Part shown: positions 26,090-34,478 of the stretch, one piece after another
Layout: every line of letters starts with the position of its first letter
Position numbering within the stretch: the first letter of the stretch is position 1
From: Parasphingorhabdus sp. SCSIO 66989
Lineage (GTDB): Bacteria; Pseudomonadota; Alphaproteobacteria; Sphingomonadales; Sphingomonadaceae
Direction: 5' to 3'
DNA: 64,000 nt
Assembly (NCBI RefSeq): GCF_032852305.1
Contig: NZ_CP136594.1
Location: 3,013,501-3,077,500, forward strand
The notes under the pieces: model-generated
What the model saw: the letters and a program-made list of their open reading frames with translations, nothing else
Database searches by the model: none
Told to the model about the DNA's origin: nothing
Translations under genes and position numbers: made by a program

Positions 26090-27108
26090 CACTCTTCCCC
26101 AACTTTAACGACACGGCGGCCAAAATTCTCGCCGCGGAACAGTCCACAAAAGGCCTCGGGCATCGCCTCCAGCCCTTCAAACCGCTCTTCTTTGAGCTTG
26201 AGCTCGCCCTTGGCGATCATGCCCGCCATGGTCTGCAATGCCTCGGGGAATAGTTTGGCGTGATAGAACACCACCAGTCCGCGCATCATGATCTGATGGG
26301 TGATAAACGGCGTGGTGGTGCGGATGCCGGGACGATCCTCAAGCGCCAGCGAATAGTCCGCCACCTGGCCGGCGACGCAGATACGGCCATTCAGCTTCAT
26401 CTTGGGCAGAACCCGCTCGATCATGGCATTGCCGACATTATCGTACAGCAGATCAATGCCGTCGGGCATAGCTTCGGAGATCGCCGCGTCGAGATCATCG
26501 ACGGTCTTGTAATTAATCACCGCATCAAACCCGGCCTCGTTCTTCAGCCAGGCGCATTTCTGGTCACTGCCGGCAATTCCGACCACCTTGGATGCGCCCC
26601 ATGCCTTGGCCAGTTGCCCGGCAGTTGCACCGACTGGCCCGGCGGCGGATGTCACCAGCACTGCATCGTCTTCTCGAAACTGGGCGGTTTCTTTCAAGCC
26701 GCACCATGCGGTCAGACCCGGAACGCCCAAAACGCCAATCCAGTAGGACAGCGGCAGGCCGGGATAGACCGGGCCGATAAAGCCCTTGCCATTCTGGATG
26801 CTGTGGCTGCGCCAGCCACCGGCGAAGAACACCTGTTGGCCCTCTTTCCAGTCGGCATGTTTGCTTTCCTCGATCACACCGACCGAAAAACCGTCCATCG
26901 GCGCGCCGATCTTCTGCGCGGCGGAATAGGTATCGCTGCCCGACAGCCGCGAACGGGTGCCCGGATCAACCGAGTTAAACACATGGCGGACACGAAACTG
27001 GCCATCTTCAGGGATCGGCAAAGGCGCTTCCTCAACCCGGAAATCCTCCGGCACTGGCAGCCCCTCACAATAGCGCGCCAGCACCACATGGCGCATCATC
27101 TCAGCCAT
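26089..27108 (-). CDS. Zinc-free MDR-family NADP-dependent oxidoreductase
   Basis: 339 residues from ATG 27108, which has an excellent AAGGAGA site; the open frame extends upstream without family similarity. It matches the leukotriene B4 12-hydroxydehydrogenase/curcumin reductase (CurA) branch: GVLGVPGLTAWCGLKE, TSAAGPVGATAGQLAKAWGASKVVGIAGSDQKCAWL and a C-terminal FCGLFRGENFGRRVVKVGEE. These enzymes reduce alpha,beta-unsaturated carbonyls with NADPH. First gene of the acyl-CoA operon; it may protect from or process enone intermediates. Confidence 0.9.
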   Translation of the reverse strand: MAEMMRHVVLARYCEGLPVPEDFRVEEAPLPIPEDGQFRVRHVFNSVDPGTRSRLSGSDTYSAAQKIGAPMDGFSVGVIEESKHADWKEGQQVFFAGGWRSHSIQNGKGFIGPVYPGLPLSYWIGVLGVPGLTAWCGLKETAQFREDDAVLVTSAAGPVGATAGQLAKAWGASKVVGIAGSDQKCAWLKNEAGFDAVINYKTVDDLDAAISEAMPDGIDLLYDNVGNAMIERVLPKMKLNGRICVAGQVADYSLALEDRPGIRTTTPFITHQIMMRGLVVFYHAKLFPEALQTMAGMIAKGELKLKEERFEGLEAMPEAFCGLFRGENFGRRVVKVGEE

Positions 27109-27216
27109 CAAACTCTCCTTGTTTTCTTTTGCGCAGACCAGACCATGAAGCCCCTGACCAGTCAACCGGAACCGGGCCGAAAGTGATGAACAATTGCGAT
27201 TTGGTGGCAGCCATTT

Positions 27217-28767
27217 ATGCTGCACGGCATGGGTTTGATGCGCCTCCTTTTGCTGTTGACGCTAGTGCTGGCTGGTTGCGCGTCAGAAAAGGGCGCAGAT
27301 ACCAGCCGCAAGGCCGGTTCGGACACCCTCGTGCGCCTTTCCGATGCCGAGATTCGCGGGCTCGACCCGCAAAAATATTCCGACCTTGCGAGTCTGCGCG
27401 TTGCACGCGACCAGTTTGATGGCCTCACCCGATATGATGGCACAGGCAAGGCGGTCGCAGCGATTGCGCGTGGCTGGACGATCAGCGAGGATGGCACGCT
27501 CTGGCGCTTCACGCTGCGCGATGATGCCCGCTTTTCCGATGGCACCGCGATAACCGCGCCGCTTTTTGTTGCACTGTGGGACCGCCTGAATGCTGATGCG
27601 ACTGCATCGCCGCATCGTGAGCTGTTTCGCGTGATCCAAGGCCTTGAGACCGAGGACGATACTACAGTCACCATCACCCTCGCCCACCCCTACCCCGAAC
27701 TGCCCTATCTGCTCGCCCATCCCGCGATGGCGGCGCTGCCGATGCACGAGATCGACGGGAAAGGCGACGATTGGACCGCGATGCGTCCGATGGTCACCAG
27801 CGGCGCCTATCGCCTAACCGAGTGGCGGCTGAATGATGCCGCCATATTGCAGGCCAATACGGCCTGGTATGAGGCTGACCCGGCCATAAAGACCGTGATC
27901 TGGAAGCCGATGGATGACAAGCTCGCGGGCATGCGGCTGGTGCTGGGCGGCGCCGCCGATATTGCGCATAGCTATCCCGATAACCGCCATGACTGGTTGG
28001 AAGAGAACCATTCCGAATATCTGCGCAGCGGCGATTATCTCGGCAGCTATTATTTTGCTTTCAACACCCGCAAACCGCCTTTCGAGAATGCTGATGTCCG
28101 GCGCGCGCTGTCGATGGTTGTTAATCGGGATTTTCTGGCGCAGACTTTGCTGCCCTTTGGTAATCGGCCTGCTTGCGGCGTAGTGCCGCCAGCGCTGTTG
28201 GAAGAGGCTTTGGGCGACTGCACGGGAAATCCCGACAGCATCGGAGCCGCAACCGCTCTGCTCAATCAAGCAGGTTATGACAGCGACAACCCTCTACGCT
28301 TCGCCATCCGCATCAACTCCGCACGTGAGCATAGCCGGGTTGCGGTATCACTCGCAGCGATGTGGCGCGAACTGCCGGTAGAGCCAGAGATTCTTAACAG
28401 TGAGGCGACGCTCCATTTTGCCAGCCTGCGCCGCAGCGACTTTGCACTTGCCCGTTCAGGCTGGATCGCGGATCTGCCGACCGCCGATAATTTCCTCGCC
28501 GTGCATCGTTCCAATGCCGGGCCGAGCAACTATAGCGGCTATGCCAATCCAGCCTATGACGCATTGCTCGATCGCGCCAATGCCAGCCCCTCCAAAACAG
28601 AGCGCGCCAAACTGATTGCCGAAGCCGATACAATGATCGCCAAAGATGCGCCTGTCTTGCCGCTCTATTTTTATCGCGCTACCGCTCTGGTTTCACCGCG
28701 GGTAAAGGGATGGCAGGATAACAGCCTCAATATCCATCCCAGCGCCACCCTGTCTCTGGCCGAATAA
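27217..28767 (+). CDS. OppA-type (SBP family 5) substrate-binding lipoprotein, copy 1
   Basis: 516 residues with a lipoprotein signal (LLLLTLVLAGC). Family 5 landmarks follow: EIRGLDPQKYSDLAS, a FDGLTRYD/ARGWTISEDGTLWRFTLRDDARFSDGTAITA stretch, VTSGAYRLTEW, YYFAFNTRKPPFENADVRRALSMVVNRDFLA and a C-terminal segment ending in beta strands. These proteins bind peptides or nickel/opine-like ligands for ABC importers. No permease or ATPase gene is nearby. ATG 27238 is an alternative start giving a shorter signal. It is followed 9 bp later by a paralogue. Confidence 0.88.
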   Translation: MLHGMGLMRLLLLLTLVLAGCASEKGADTSRKAGSDTLVRLSDAEIRGLDPQKYSDLASLRVARDQFDGLTRYDGTGKAVAAIARGWTISEDGTLWRFTLRDDARFSDGTAITAPLFVALWDRLNADATASPHRELFRVIQGLETEDDTTVTITLAHPYPELPYLLAHPAMAALPMHEIDGKGDDWTAMRPMVTSGAYRLTEWRLNDAAILQANTAWYEADPAIKTVIWKPMDDKLAGMRLVLGGAADIAHSYPDNRHDWLEENHSEYLRSGDYLGSYYFAFNTRKPPFENADVRRALSMVVNRDFLAQTLLPFGNRPACGVVPPALLEEALGDCTGNPDSIGAATALLNQAGYDSDNPLRFAIRINSAREHSRVAVSLAAMWRELPVEPEILNSEATLHFASLRRSDFALARSGWIADLPTADNFLAVHRSNAGPSNYSGYANPAYDALLDRANASPSKTERAKLIAEADTMIAKDAPVLPLYFYRATALVSPRVKGWQDNSLNIHPSATLSLAE

Positions 28768-28776
28768 AGGACCATC

Positions 28777-30291
28777 GTGACCGCTTCCATCTCTCGCTTG
28801 GCTTGGCTCTCCATTGCAGCCCTGATGCTCGCCTTGCTGGCCGGGTGCGACAATGGCAATGACGGCGCGATCACGGTCTCGCTGATCGACCCCGGCGATG
28901 AGGCGCAGCAGATTGGCCGCAAGTTCCTAAGCCCCGGTGCGCGCCAATTGCGCATGGCACAGGCGCAGGGGCTGGTGCGCTATGATGATGAGGGGCAGAT
29001 TGTCCCCGGCCTTGCCCAGCGCTGGGTCGTCACCGATGACGGGCTGAGCTATATTTTCCGCCTGCACAAGCGCGACTGGTCGGACGGCAAGACGGTCACC
29101 GCTCAGGATGTCGCGCGCGGTCTGAATGAGCGGATTGCAATTGAAAAAGAGGGGCGTTTTTCGGCCGAAATGATGAAGGTGCGCGACGTAATCGCGCGGA
29201 CCCGTCAGGTGGTCGAGGTGCGGCTCGATTCGCCCTCACCCAGTTTCCTGACCATTTTAGCGCTGCCCGAAATGGGCGTGCGCACCGATGACCAAGGCAC
29301 CGGGCCCTTTGCCCTCACCGCGCCCGAAAATGGCAATGGGGACGACGAGGAAGCGACTGCGGCAGGGCCTTTCTGGCTCGACCTCTCCACGGCTGAAACA
29401 GAAATGCTGGATGAGGAAGACGCCGCTGCGAAACGCCGTGTCTTTCTCACCACGGATCGCGCCGCACTGGCGATACAACGTTTTCGCAACAGCCAGAGCG
29501 ACATTGTCCTTGGCGGGCGTTTCCAGCATCTGCCTTTGGTCAATGTCTCGGGCATTGCACGCAGCCGGTTGCAGCTTGATCCCGTCGCCGGCCTGTTCGG
29601 GCTCGAGATTGTCAATCATGACGGGTTTCTCAGCGATCCGGTCAATCGCGAGGCGCTGGCCATGGCGATTGACCGCAGTGATCTCTTCTCTGGTTTGCAG
29701 CTAACCGACTGGACGGCGACAACCCGGCTGATCCCGGAGAACATCACCGATTATCAACCCGAAGTGGCCAACCGTTGGAGCGAAAGCAGCATCGCCGAAC
29801 GCCGCGCCATTGCCCGTGTCCGGGTGCTGATATGGGAAGAGGCCAATGGCCCAGTGCAGACATTGCGGGTCGCCATGCCCGAAGGTCCGGGTGCGCGCTA
29901 TCTGACCGAGCGCCTGCGCACTGACTGGCGGCTCATTGGCATCAAGATAGAAGCGGTTGCCATGGATGCAGAAGCCGATTTGCGCCTTATTGACGAGGTT
30001 GCGCCCTATGGTCAGGCAGAATGGTATCTCGCTCGCCTCTCCTGCGTGCATTTGCCGCTGTGCGATGAAGAGGCAGACTTTGTTCTGCAGGACGCACGCG
30101 CCGCCTATGACAGTGCCAAACGCTCCGCCGGAATAGCCCGTGCAGAGACGCTGATGACCCAGCATAATGGCTATATCCCGCTCGGCCTGCCGCTGCGCTG
30201 GTCGCTCGTGCGGGGCGATATTCCGGGCTATGCGCCCAATGCGACCGGGCTGCATCCCTTGTGGCCATTGGTGCTAGACCCCATATCCTAA
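28777..30291 (+). CDS. OppA-type substrate-binding lipoprotein, copy 2
   Basis: 504 residues beginning with GTG 28777 (AAAGGA just upstream) and a lipobox (LALLAGC). It keeps the family 5 plan (GLVRYDDEGQIVPGLAQRWVVTDDGLSYIFRLHKRDWSDGKTVTAQDVARGLNE; DPVNREALAMAIDRSDLF) but is diverged from its neighbour, lacking for example the usual NT..PPF segment. Cotranscribed with copy 1 (9-bp gap). Two diverged binding proteins without a transporter suggest either an importer elsewhere or sensory/chaperone roles in the periplasm. Confidence 0.85.
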   Translation: MTASISRLAWLSIAALMLALLAGCDNGNDGAITVSLIDPGDEAQQIGRKFLSPGARQLRMAQAQGLVRYDDEGQIVPGLAQRWVVTDDGLSYIFRLHKRDWSDGKTVTAQDVARGLNERIAIEKEGRFSAEMMKVRDVIARTRQVVEVRLDSPSPSFLTILALPEMGVRTDDQGTGPFALTAPENGNGDDEEATAAGPFWLDLSTAETEMLDEEDAAAKRRVFLTTDRAALAIQRFRNSQSDIVLGGRFQHLPLVNVSGIARSRLQLDPVAGLFGLEIVNHDGFLSDPVNREALAMAIDRSDLFSGLQLTDWTATTRLIPENITDYQPEVANRWSESSIAERRAIARVRVLIWEEANGPVQTLRVAMPEGPGARYLTERLRTDWRLIGIKIEAVAMDAEADLRLIDEVAPYGQAEWYLARLSCVHLPLCDEEADFVLQDARAAYDSAKRSAGIARAETLMTQHNGYIPLGLPLRWSLVRGDIPGYAPNATGLHPLWPLVLDPIS

Positions 30292-30327
30292 TCAGACAGT
30301 GGCAAGGGACACTGTTAAGGAAGGCAT

Positions 30328-30804
30328 ATGACGACAGGCCCAAATACCCGTTTTGGCGAGACACGGCGCTTTGGCGAAGCCGAGCGTTTTGGCGAAGAAC
30401 AGCAAGAATTTGTCCGCAACGCGCTCGCTACCCTGCCCACCGATCCGCAAGCCGTGCGCCAGCGGGTGGAGATGATGGAGCAGGTGCTGGAGCGCAGCCT
30501 TGTCATTCCCGGCACCAAGACACCGATTGGCCTTGATTCGATTATCGGCCTGATCCCCGTGGTCGGCGATATCATCACCGCCGCGATGGGCATGTATATC
30601 GTCTGGGAAGCACGCAATCTCGGCATGTCCAAATTCCAGATGGCGCGGATGACCGGCAATGTCGGTATTGACCTGATCCTGGGCTCTGTGCCGATGGTCG
30701 GCGATCTGTTCGACTTTTTCTGGCGCTCGAACAGCAAGAATCTGAAGATTATCCGCAAGCATCTCGACAAGCATCATCCCGAGACGCGGATTATTGAGGG
30801 CTAA
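30328..30804 (+). CDS. DUF4112 protein with an RFGE repeat
   Basis: 158 residues. The N-terminus has three closely spaced RFGE units (about residues 8-22). The rest is the DUF4112 pattern: IPGTKTPIGLDSIIGLIPVVGDIITAAMGMYIVWEARNLG and RMTGNVGIDLILGSVPMVGDLFDFFWRSNSKNLKIIRKHL, two Gly/Pro-rich membrane-associated repeats. Function unknown. It follows the binding-protein pair in the same direction and converges on bchJ. Confidence 0.88.
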   Translation: MTTGPNTRFGETRRFGEAERFGEEQQEFVRNALATLPTDPQAVRQRVEMMEQVLERSLVIPGTKTPIGLDSIIGLIPVVGDIITAAMGMYIVWEARNLGMSKFQMARMTGNVGIDLILGSVPMVGDLFDFFWRSNSKNLKIIRKHLDKHHPETRIIEG

Positions 30805-30816
30805 GCACTCTCCTAT

Positions 30817-30966
30817 CGTCGGCCCCGCGCAGGCGGGGCCAGGGCTTTCTTAAAGACTCACGCAATGACGCAAAGACGCAAAGAAGGTTCCTATTTGCGC
30901 CATCTCTTCGCGTCTTTGCGTCTTTGCGTGAAAATAAGCCTAGGCCCCGCCTGCGCGGGGCCGACG
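30817..30966. mobile_element. Non-autonomous palindromic element, family 1, copy B (MITE-like, 150 bp)
   Basis: The left arm 30817-30846 is identical to the left arm of copy A. The right arm 30937-30966 matches A's with two changes. The core is again ACGCAAAGACGC-rich and shares long blocks with A, such as AAAGAAGGTTCCT. It lies between the convergent DUF4112 and bchJ genes. Confidence 0.75.
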
Positions 30967-30985
30967 TTATTGTTGGCGAGTTCCT

Positions 30986-31561
30986 TCAAGTCCTGACCAC
31001 AAAGGTGCAGCGCGGGTCGCCAGCGGCGCAGCATGTGGTTTCTGTCACCCGGATATGCGGGCTGACCAGTTCACGGAACAGCGTTTCAAATACCGCCGCA
31101 TGCCAATGGCAGGCAGGAGCATAGGTGCGCAGGCCTTTGGCAAAGGGATTATCCTCGAGCGTAAACACAAGCGGCCACCAGCTTTGCACCGCGAACTTTC
31201 CCGATCCGGCAAAGGTCCAGGCATTTTTGGCAATCGCCTTGGCCAGCAGCCGCGCCGAAAGGGCAGCGGGCAGGATACGCAACAACCCTTGGGCAAACCC
31301 AGGAATACGGTTGGCAATGATATAAGCCCCGGTGCGTGCGCCTGCCTCACGCGAAATATCATCCGCCATATCCGGCAGCGTGCGGATCATATGGTGGTGC
31401 ATCGCAATCACCGGGTCTTCATCGATCAGCCCGGTCATATCGGGCAGGCGCTGTATGCCCGATTGCTCGAGCAACCTTGCGACCATGTCATGGCCGTAGC
31501 GCCGCTCTATCGGTTCGATCAGCTGCGTCAGGGCATTGGGGCCGATCCGTGCGCCGTGCAT
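30986..31561 (-). CDS. bchJ: BchJ-like V4R-domain protein of bacteriochlorophyll synthesis
   Basis: 191 residues with a C-terminal V4R domain (CHWHAAVFETLFRELVSPHIRVTETTCCAAGDPRCTFVV) containing the paired cysteines typical of V4R proteins. It matches BchJ, first described as a 4-vinyl reductase and now regarded as an accessory protein in chlorophyllide formation. It starts 8 bp after bchE, so both share a transcript. No other photosynthesis genes are in the window. Confidence 0.88.
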   Translation of the reverse strand: MHGARIGPNALTQLIEPIERRYGHDMVARLLEQSGIQRLPDMTGLIDEDPVIAMHHHMIRTLPDMADDISREAGARTGAYIIANRIPGFAQGLLRILPAALSARLLAKAIAKNAWTFAGSGKFAVQSWWPLVFTLEDNPFAKGLRTYAPACHWHAAVFETLFRELVSPHIRVTETTCCAAGDPRCTFVVRT

Positions 31562-31569
31562 CGTCTTGC

Positions 31570-33240
31570 CTACTCGTCTTCAACCATCTGCTCGGTACCG
31601 CCGCCACAGGCCATGATATTGTCCGCCTGCCGCTTCTGCTCGCGCTCGGCATTGCGTTCGACCGCCCGCGCCTTGGTCTGAGCCTTTACCGCCTCGCGCC
31701 GCTCCGCTGCCTTGCGCGCGCGGTCGGCGGTGGCTTCCCAGTCATCCAGTTGCGCCTCGGCGACGGTGCGCGTCTCGTCAAAGTCGAAGTGCACCTTATC
31801 CTTGGTCTGCGGCCCCCAATAGCCCGCCTTGCCGAGATCATAGAATGTCCGGCTGACCCCTGCTTTCAGGAACGCTTTGAGACATCCCAGCAGATAACGC
31901 CGCCGGAAACCCGTGCCGCGCCAGGGATAGTGGAACAGCGCCTTGCGCATATAGAAGCGACGATAATTCTTCATCACGCCATTCAACAGCTCGCCCCGGG
32001 TCAGCGCATCGGGCTTCATGATCGGGGTGACGAAATTATATTTGGAGAAGTCGAACACCTCGACCTGATCCTTGATCTCCTGAAACAGTGGGGTGAATGG
32101 CCAGGGAGTGTACATCGACCAGTTGGCAAGATCAGGCTGCCAGTCCCATGCCATCTGGAAGGTTTCTTCCAGCGTCTTCTCGGTCTCATTATCAAGGCCA
32201 ACGATAAACTGCGCCTCGACAAAAATATCCGCTTCGCGCAACAGCCGGATCGCTTCCTTGTTCTCTTCGACCTTGGTTTCCTTGTTGAACTGGTCGAGCT
32301 TCAGCTGCGCCGCCGCCTCGGTGCCGAGCGAGACATGCACCAGCCCCGCCTCGCGATAGAAAGGCAGCAATTCCTTATCACGCATAATGTCGGTGACGCG
32401 GGTGTTGATACCCCATTTCACCTTGTCATTCAGACCGCGATCAATCAGCTCCTGACAGAATTGGATAAACTTCTTGCGGTTGATCGTCGGCTCTTCGTCA
32501 GCGAGGATGAAGAAGCCGACATCGTGGTTTTCGACCAGATCCTCTATCTCGTCAGCAACCTTTTTCGGGTCGCGCACGCGATAATCGCGCCAGAACTTCC
32601 ATTGCGAGCAGAAGGAACAGGTGAACGGGCAACCGCGCGCCATATTGGGGATGGCCACCCTGGTGCCGAGCGGGACATATATATATTTGTCCCATTCAAG
32701 CAGCGACCAATCGGGTGACAGGCCATCAATATCCTTCACCGTGGAAGCCGCGCGGGTGGCGATGATCTTATCGCCATCAACAAAGGCCAAGCCGGGGATG
32801 GTGTGCTTGTCGGTCGGCCAGCGGCCTTCCTCCAGCGCCTTCATCAGATTGACGATAATCTCCTCACCCTCTCCGCGGACGATGACATCGACCCAAGGCG
32901 CTTCGGAGAGCACCTGCTTATACATAAAGGTCGCGTGCACCCCGCCCAACACCCGCAGCGCCTGCGGTGCCATTTCGCGGGCAATATCGAGCACATTTTC
33001 AGCGGCATAGATGGACGGCGTAATCGCGGTGACTCCAACGACATCGGGTTGAATCTCGTCAATCCGCGCCCGCAACTCTTCATCATCCAGATCATTGGTC
33101 ATCGCATCGATGAAATGGACATCGTCAAACCCATGCTTTTTCAGCGCGCCGGAGAGATAGGCCACCCAAGCCGGCGGCCAGTTGCCCGCAATCTCCGCCC
33201 CGCCGCTGTGATAATTCGGGTGAACAAAGAGAATTCGCAT
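31570..33240 (-). CDS. bchE: Mg-protoporphyrin IX monomethyl ester anaerobic cyclase (radical SAM, B12)
   Basis: 556 residues. N-terminal cobalamin-binding domain ([25 protein letters not shown] and [16 protein letters not shown]), radical-SAM cluster CPFTCSFC near residue 205, then the BchE-specific C-terminal domain and a charged tail ([16 protein letters not shown]). It forms the isocyclic ring of bacteriochlorophyll without oxygen, taking the oxygen atom from water. A strong site (GGGAGG) precedes ATG 33240, and an FNR-type palindrome lies 56 bp further upstream, which fits the known oxygen control of bchE. Confidence 0.95.
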   Translation of the reverse strand: MRILFVHPNYHSGGAEIAGNWPPAWVAYLSGALKKHGFDDVHFIDAMTNDLDDEELRARIDEIQPDVVGVTAITPSIYAAENVLDIAREMAPQALRVLGGVHATFMYKQVLSEAPWVDVIVRGEGEEIIVNLMKALEEGRWPTDKHTIPGLAFVDGDKIIATRAASTVKDIDGLSPDWSLLEWDKYIYVPLGTRVAIPNMARGCPFTCSFCSQWKFWRDYRVRDPKKVADEIEDLVENHDVGFFILADEEPTINRKKFIQFCQELIDRGLNDKVKWGINTRVTDIMRDKELLPFYREAGLVHVSLGTEAAAQLKLDQFNKETKVEENKEAIRLLREADIFVEAQFIVGLDNETEKTLEETFQMAWDWQPDLANWSMYTPWPFTPLFQEIKDQVEVFDFSKYNFVTPIMKPDALTRGELLNGVMKNYRRFYMRKALFHYPWRGTGFRRRYLLGCLKAFLKAGVSRTFYDLGKAGYWGPQTKDKVHFDFDETRTVAEAQLDDWEATADRARKAAERREAVKAQTKARAVERNAEREQKRQADNIMACGGGTEQMVEDE

Positions 33241-33295
33241 GGCTATTACCTCCCACTATGTCAGGGATAAGTAACAGCGAGTCTGTCAGGCCACA

Positions 33296-33309
33296 TTGAC
33301 GTGGATCAA
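33296..33309 (-). promoter_or_regulatory. FNR/FnrL-type site upstream of bchE
   Basis: TTGACGTGGATCAA matches the FNR consensus TTGAT-N4-ATCAA in 9 of 10 defined positions. It is centred about 62 bp before the bchE start codon, a position that allows activation when oxygen is low. The regulator gene itself is not in the window. Confidence 0.7.
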
Positions 33310-33849
33310 AGGTAAGAAGAGGCCACACAAGTGTGAGGCGCGCATGACTAAGTTCACAAAGTTCACACCTGTGAGGCGCAGAAAACTGCGCCTTTGTTGG
33401 AGATATCCAACGGGCTTTGGCAATCAGATAAGCGACGTTAAGATTCTATAGCTGAGAAAGAGCCAAGCCAATCATAGCATCGGTCCGCCCTGTAGGACAC
33501 AGCCGCGCCGGTTGCCGCCATGTGCGGCTTGGCCCATGAAATGCTCCCCGAGCTTGTCTCGGGGAGGGGGACCGTCGGAGACGGTGGAGGGGGCGATGCC
33601 GAAGGCGAGCTTTGCAACGCACACATCCGATTGACCAAGTAGCGGGCTCCCACCAATCCAAATGCTTCACGCGAAGTACGCGAAGATTTTCGAGAGCGCG
33701 AAGGGCGACCAAGCATGACCATTTGCAAGCCCTATCAGCCACATAAATATCTCAACCAGGGACTAATCTACTTGGCACATAGTCGGAGTTAAGCAGAAAC
33801 ACACTCGAACAAGGAAATGCCGCTGGATATGGTTTAAGACAGGATGTAC
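33310..33849. other. Gene-free region with decayed repeat sequence
   Basis: Holds a repeated motif pair near 33328-33375 (TGTGAGGCGC twice, AGTTCACA twice), probably part of the bchE promoter region. A palindromic repeat of the CTCCCCGAGC/CGGGGAG type follows around 33540-33620, then CGCGAAG-rich sequence to 33720. Open frames here are only translations of repeats. Nothing else recognised. Confidence 0.5.
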
Positions 33850-34341
33850 TTATAGTCCCATCAAGTCTTCAAACTGGCCTGGGTCATGTAAGATCACTCC
33901 ATTGTCGGCACTTACATCAAAGAAACCTACTCCCGCAGACAGAGCATTGTTGAACACCCGGTTGTATGCCTTATCCGAGACAGACCAAGCGAACGCCATA
34001 TAAATGGCGCTTTCAGCTAGGCTGTAATCTGTGACCAACGCCTCATTGAATGGTTCGGGAGCAGGTTTTGCTTTCAGGCCAAACAACTTCTTCCAGAGAC
34101 TGGTTGAACTTGTAGTGTTGGGGTCCTCTGCTTGATCAAACGCATATGCAAATGGGCCATTCATTGGTGGAAATTCCTGGCGCATACGCTCAAAAAACAA
34201 AGGCAGATTGCCAGTCATGCCTTGCGGGGAATCATAGTCTCGTTGTTCTTCCCATCTGGTCAAGCTTTCATACCATTTCATGAATTCATCACGTTTGCGT
34301 GGCGCGGTATTGGGATCAAATACCAACAAATCGTAGCTCAT
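33850..34341 (-). CDS. Hypothetical protein, AT-richer than its neighbours
   Basis: 163 residues. Begins MSYDLLVFDPNTAPRKRDEFMKWYESLTRWEEQRDY and contains FPPMNGPFAYAF, a pattern I associate with uncharacterised orphan proteins scattered in bacteria, often in variable regions. It ends with a compact hydrophobic region (GVGFFDVSADNGVIL). No signal or membrane segment and no Cys. Codon use includes many A/T third positions, unlike the flanking genes, and the surrounding 500 bp is also AT-richer, which suggests gene transfer. Function not assigned. Confidence 0.7.
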   Translation of the reverse strand: MSYDLLVFDPNTAPRKRDEFMKWYESLTRWEEQRDYDSPQGMTGNLPLFFERMRQEFPPMNGPFAYAFDQAEDPNTTSSTSLWKKLFGLKAKPAPEPFNEALVTDYSLAESAIYMAFAWSVSDKAYNRVFNNALSAGVGFFDVSADNGVILHDPGQFEDLMGL

Positions 34342-34478
34342 CTTGCACCCGTTCTTTAAGTCAGTTGGATAATGAAAACAAATAGGTCCTCAGCAGCAAG
34401 CGTTGAGGTTTCACAAAACGCAGGCGGATTTGCGATCGCCCAATTCTTACGTCAGCAAATCAATTCTGCGGCCACGCC

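Noticed and set aside
33241-33400. PpsR/CrtJ sites (TGT-N12-ACA) at bchE
   Set aside because: Candidate TGT/ACA pairs have 6 or more than 20 bases between them; only the FNR-type site holds up.
33438-33742. Overlapping ~97-residue frames rich in Pro/Ser/Arg
   Set aside because: Repeat translation (CTCCCC/CGGGGAG-type palindromes); low-complexity product.
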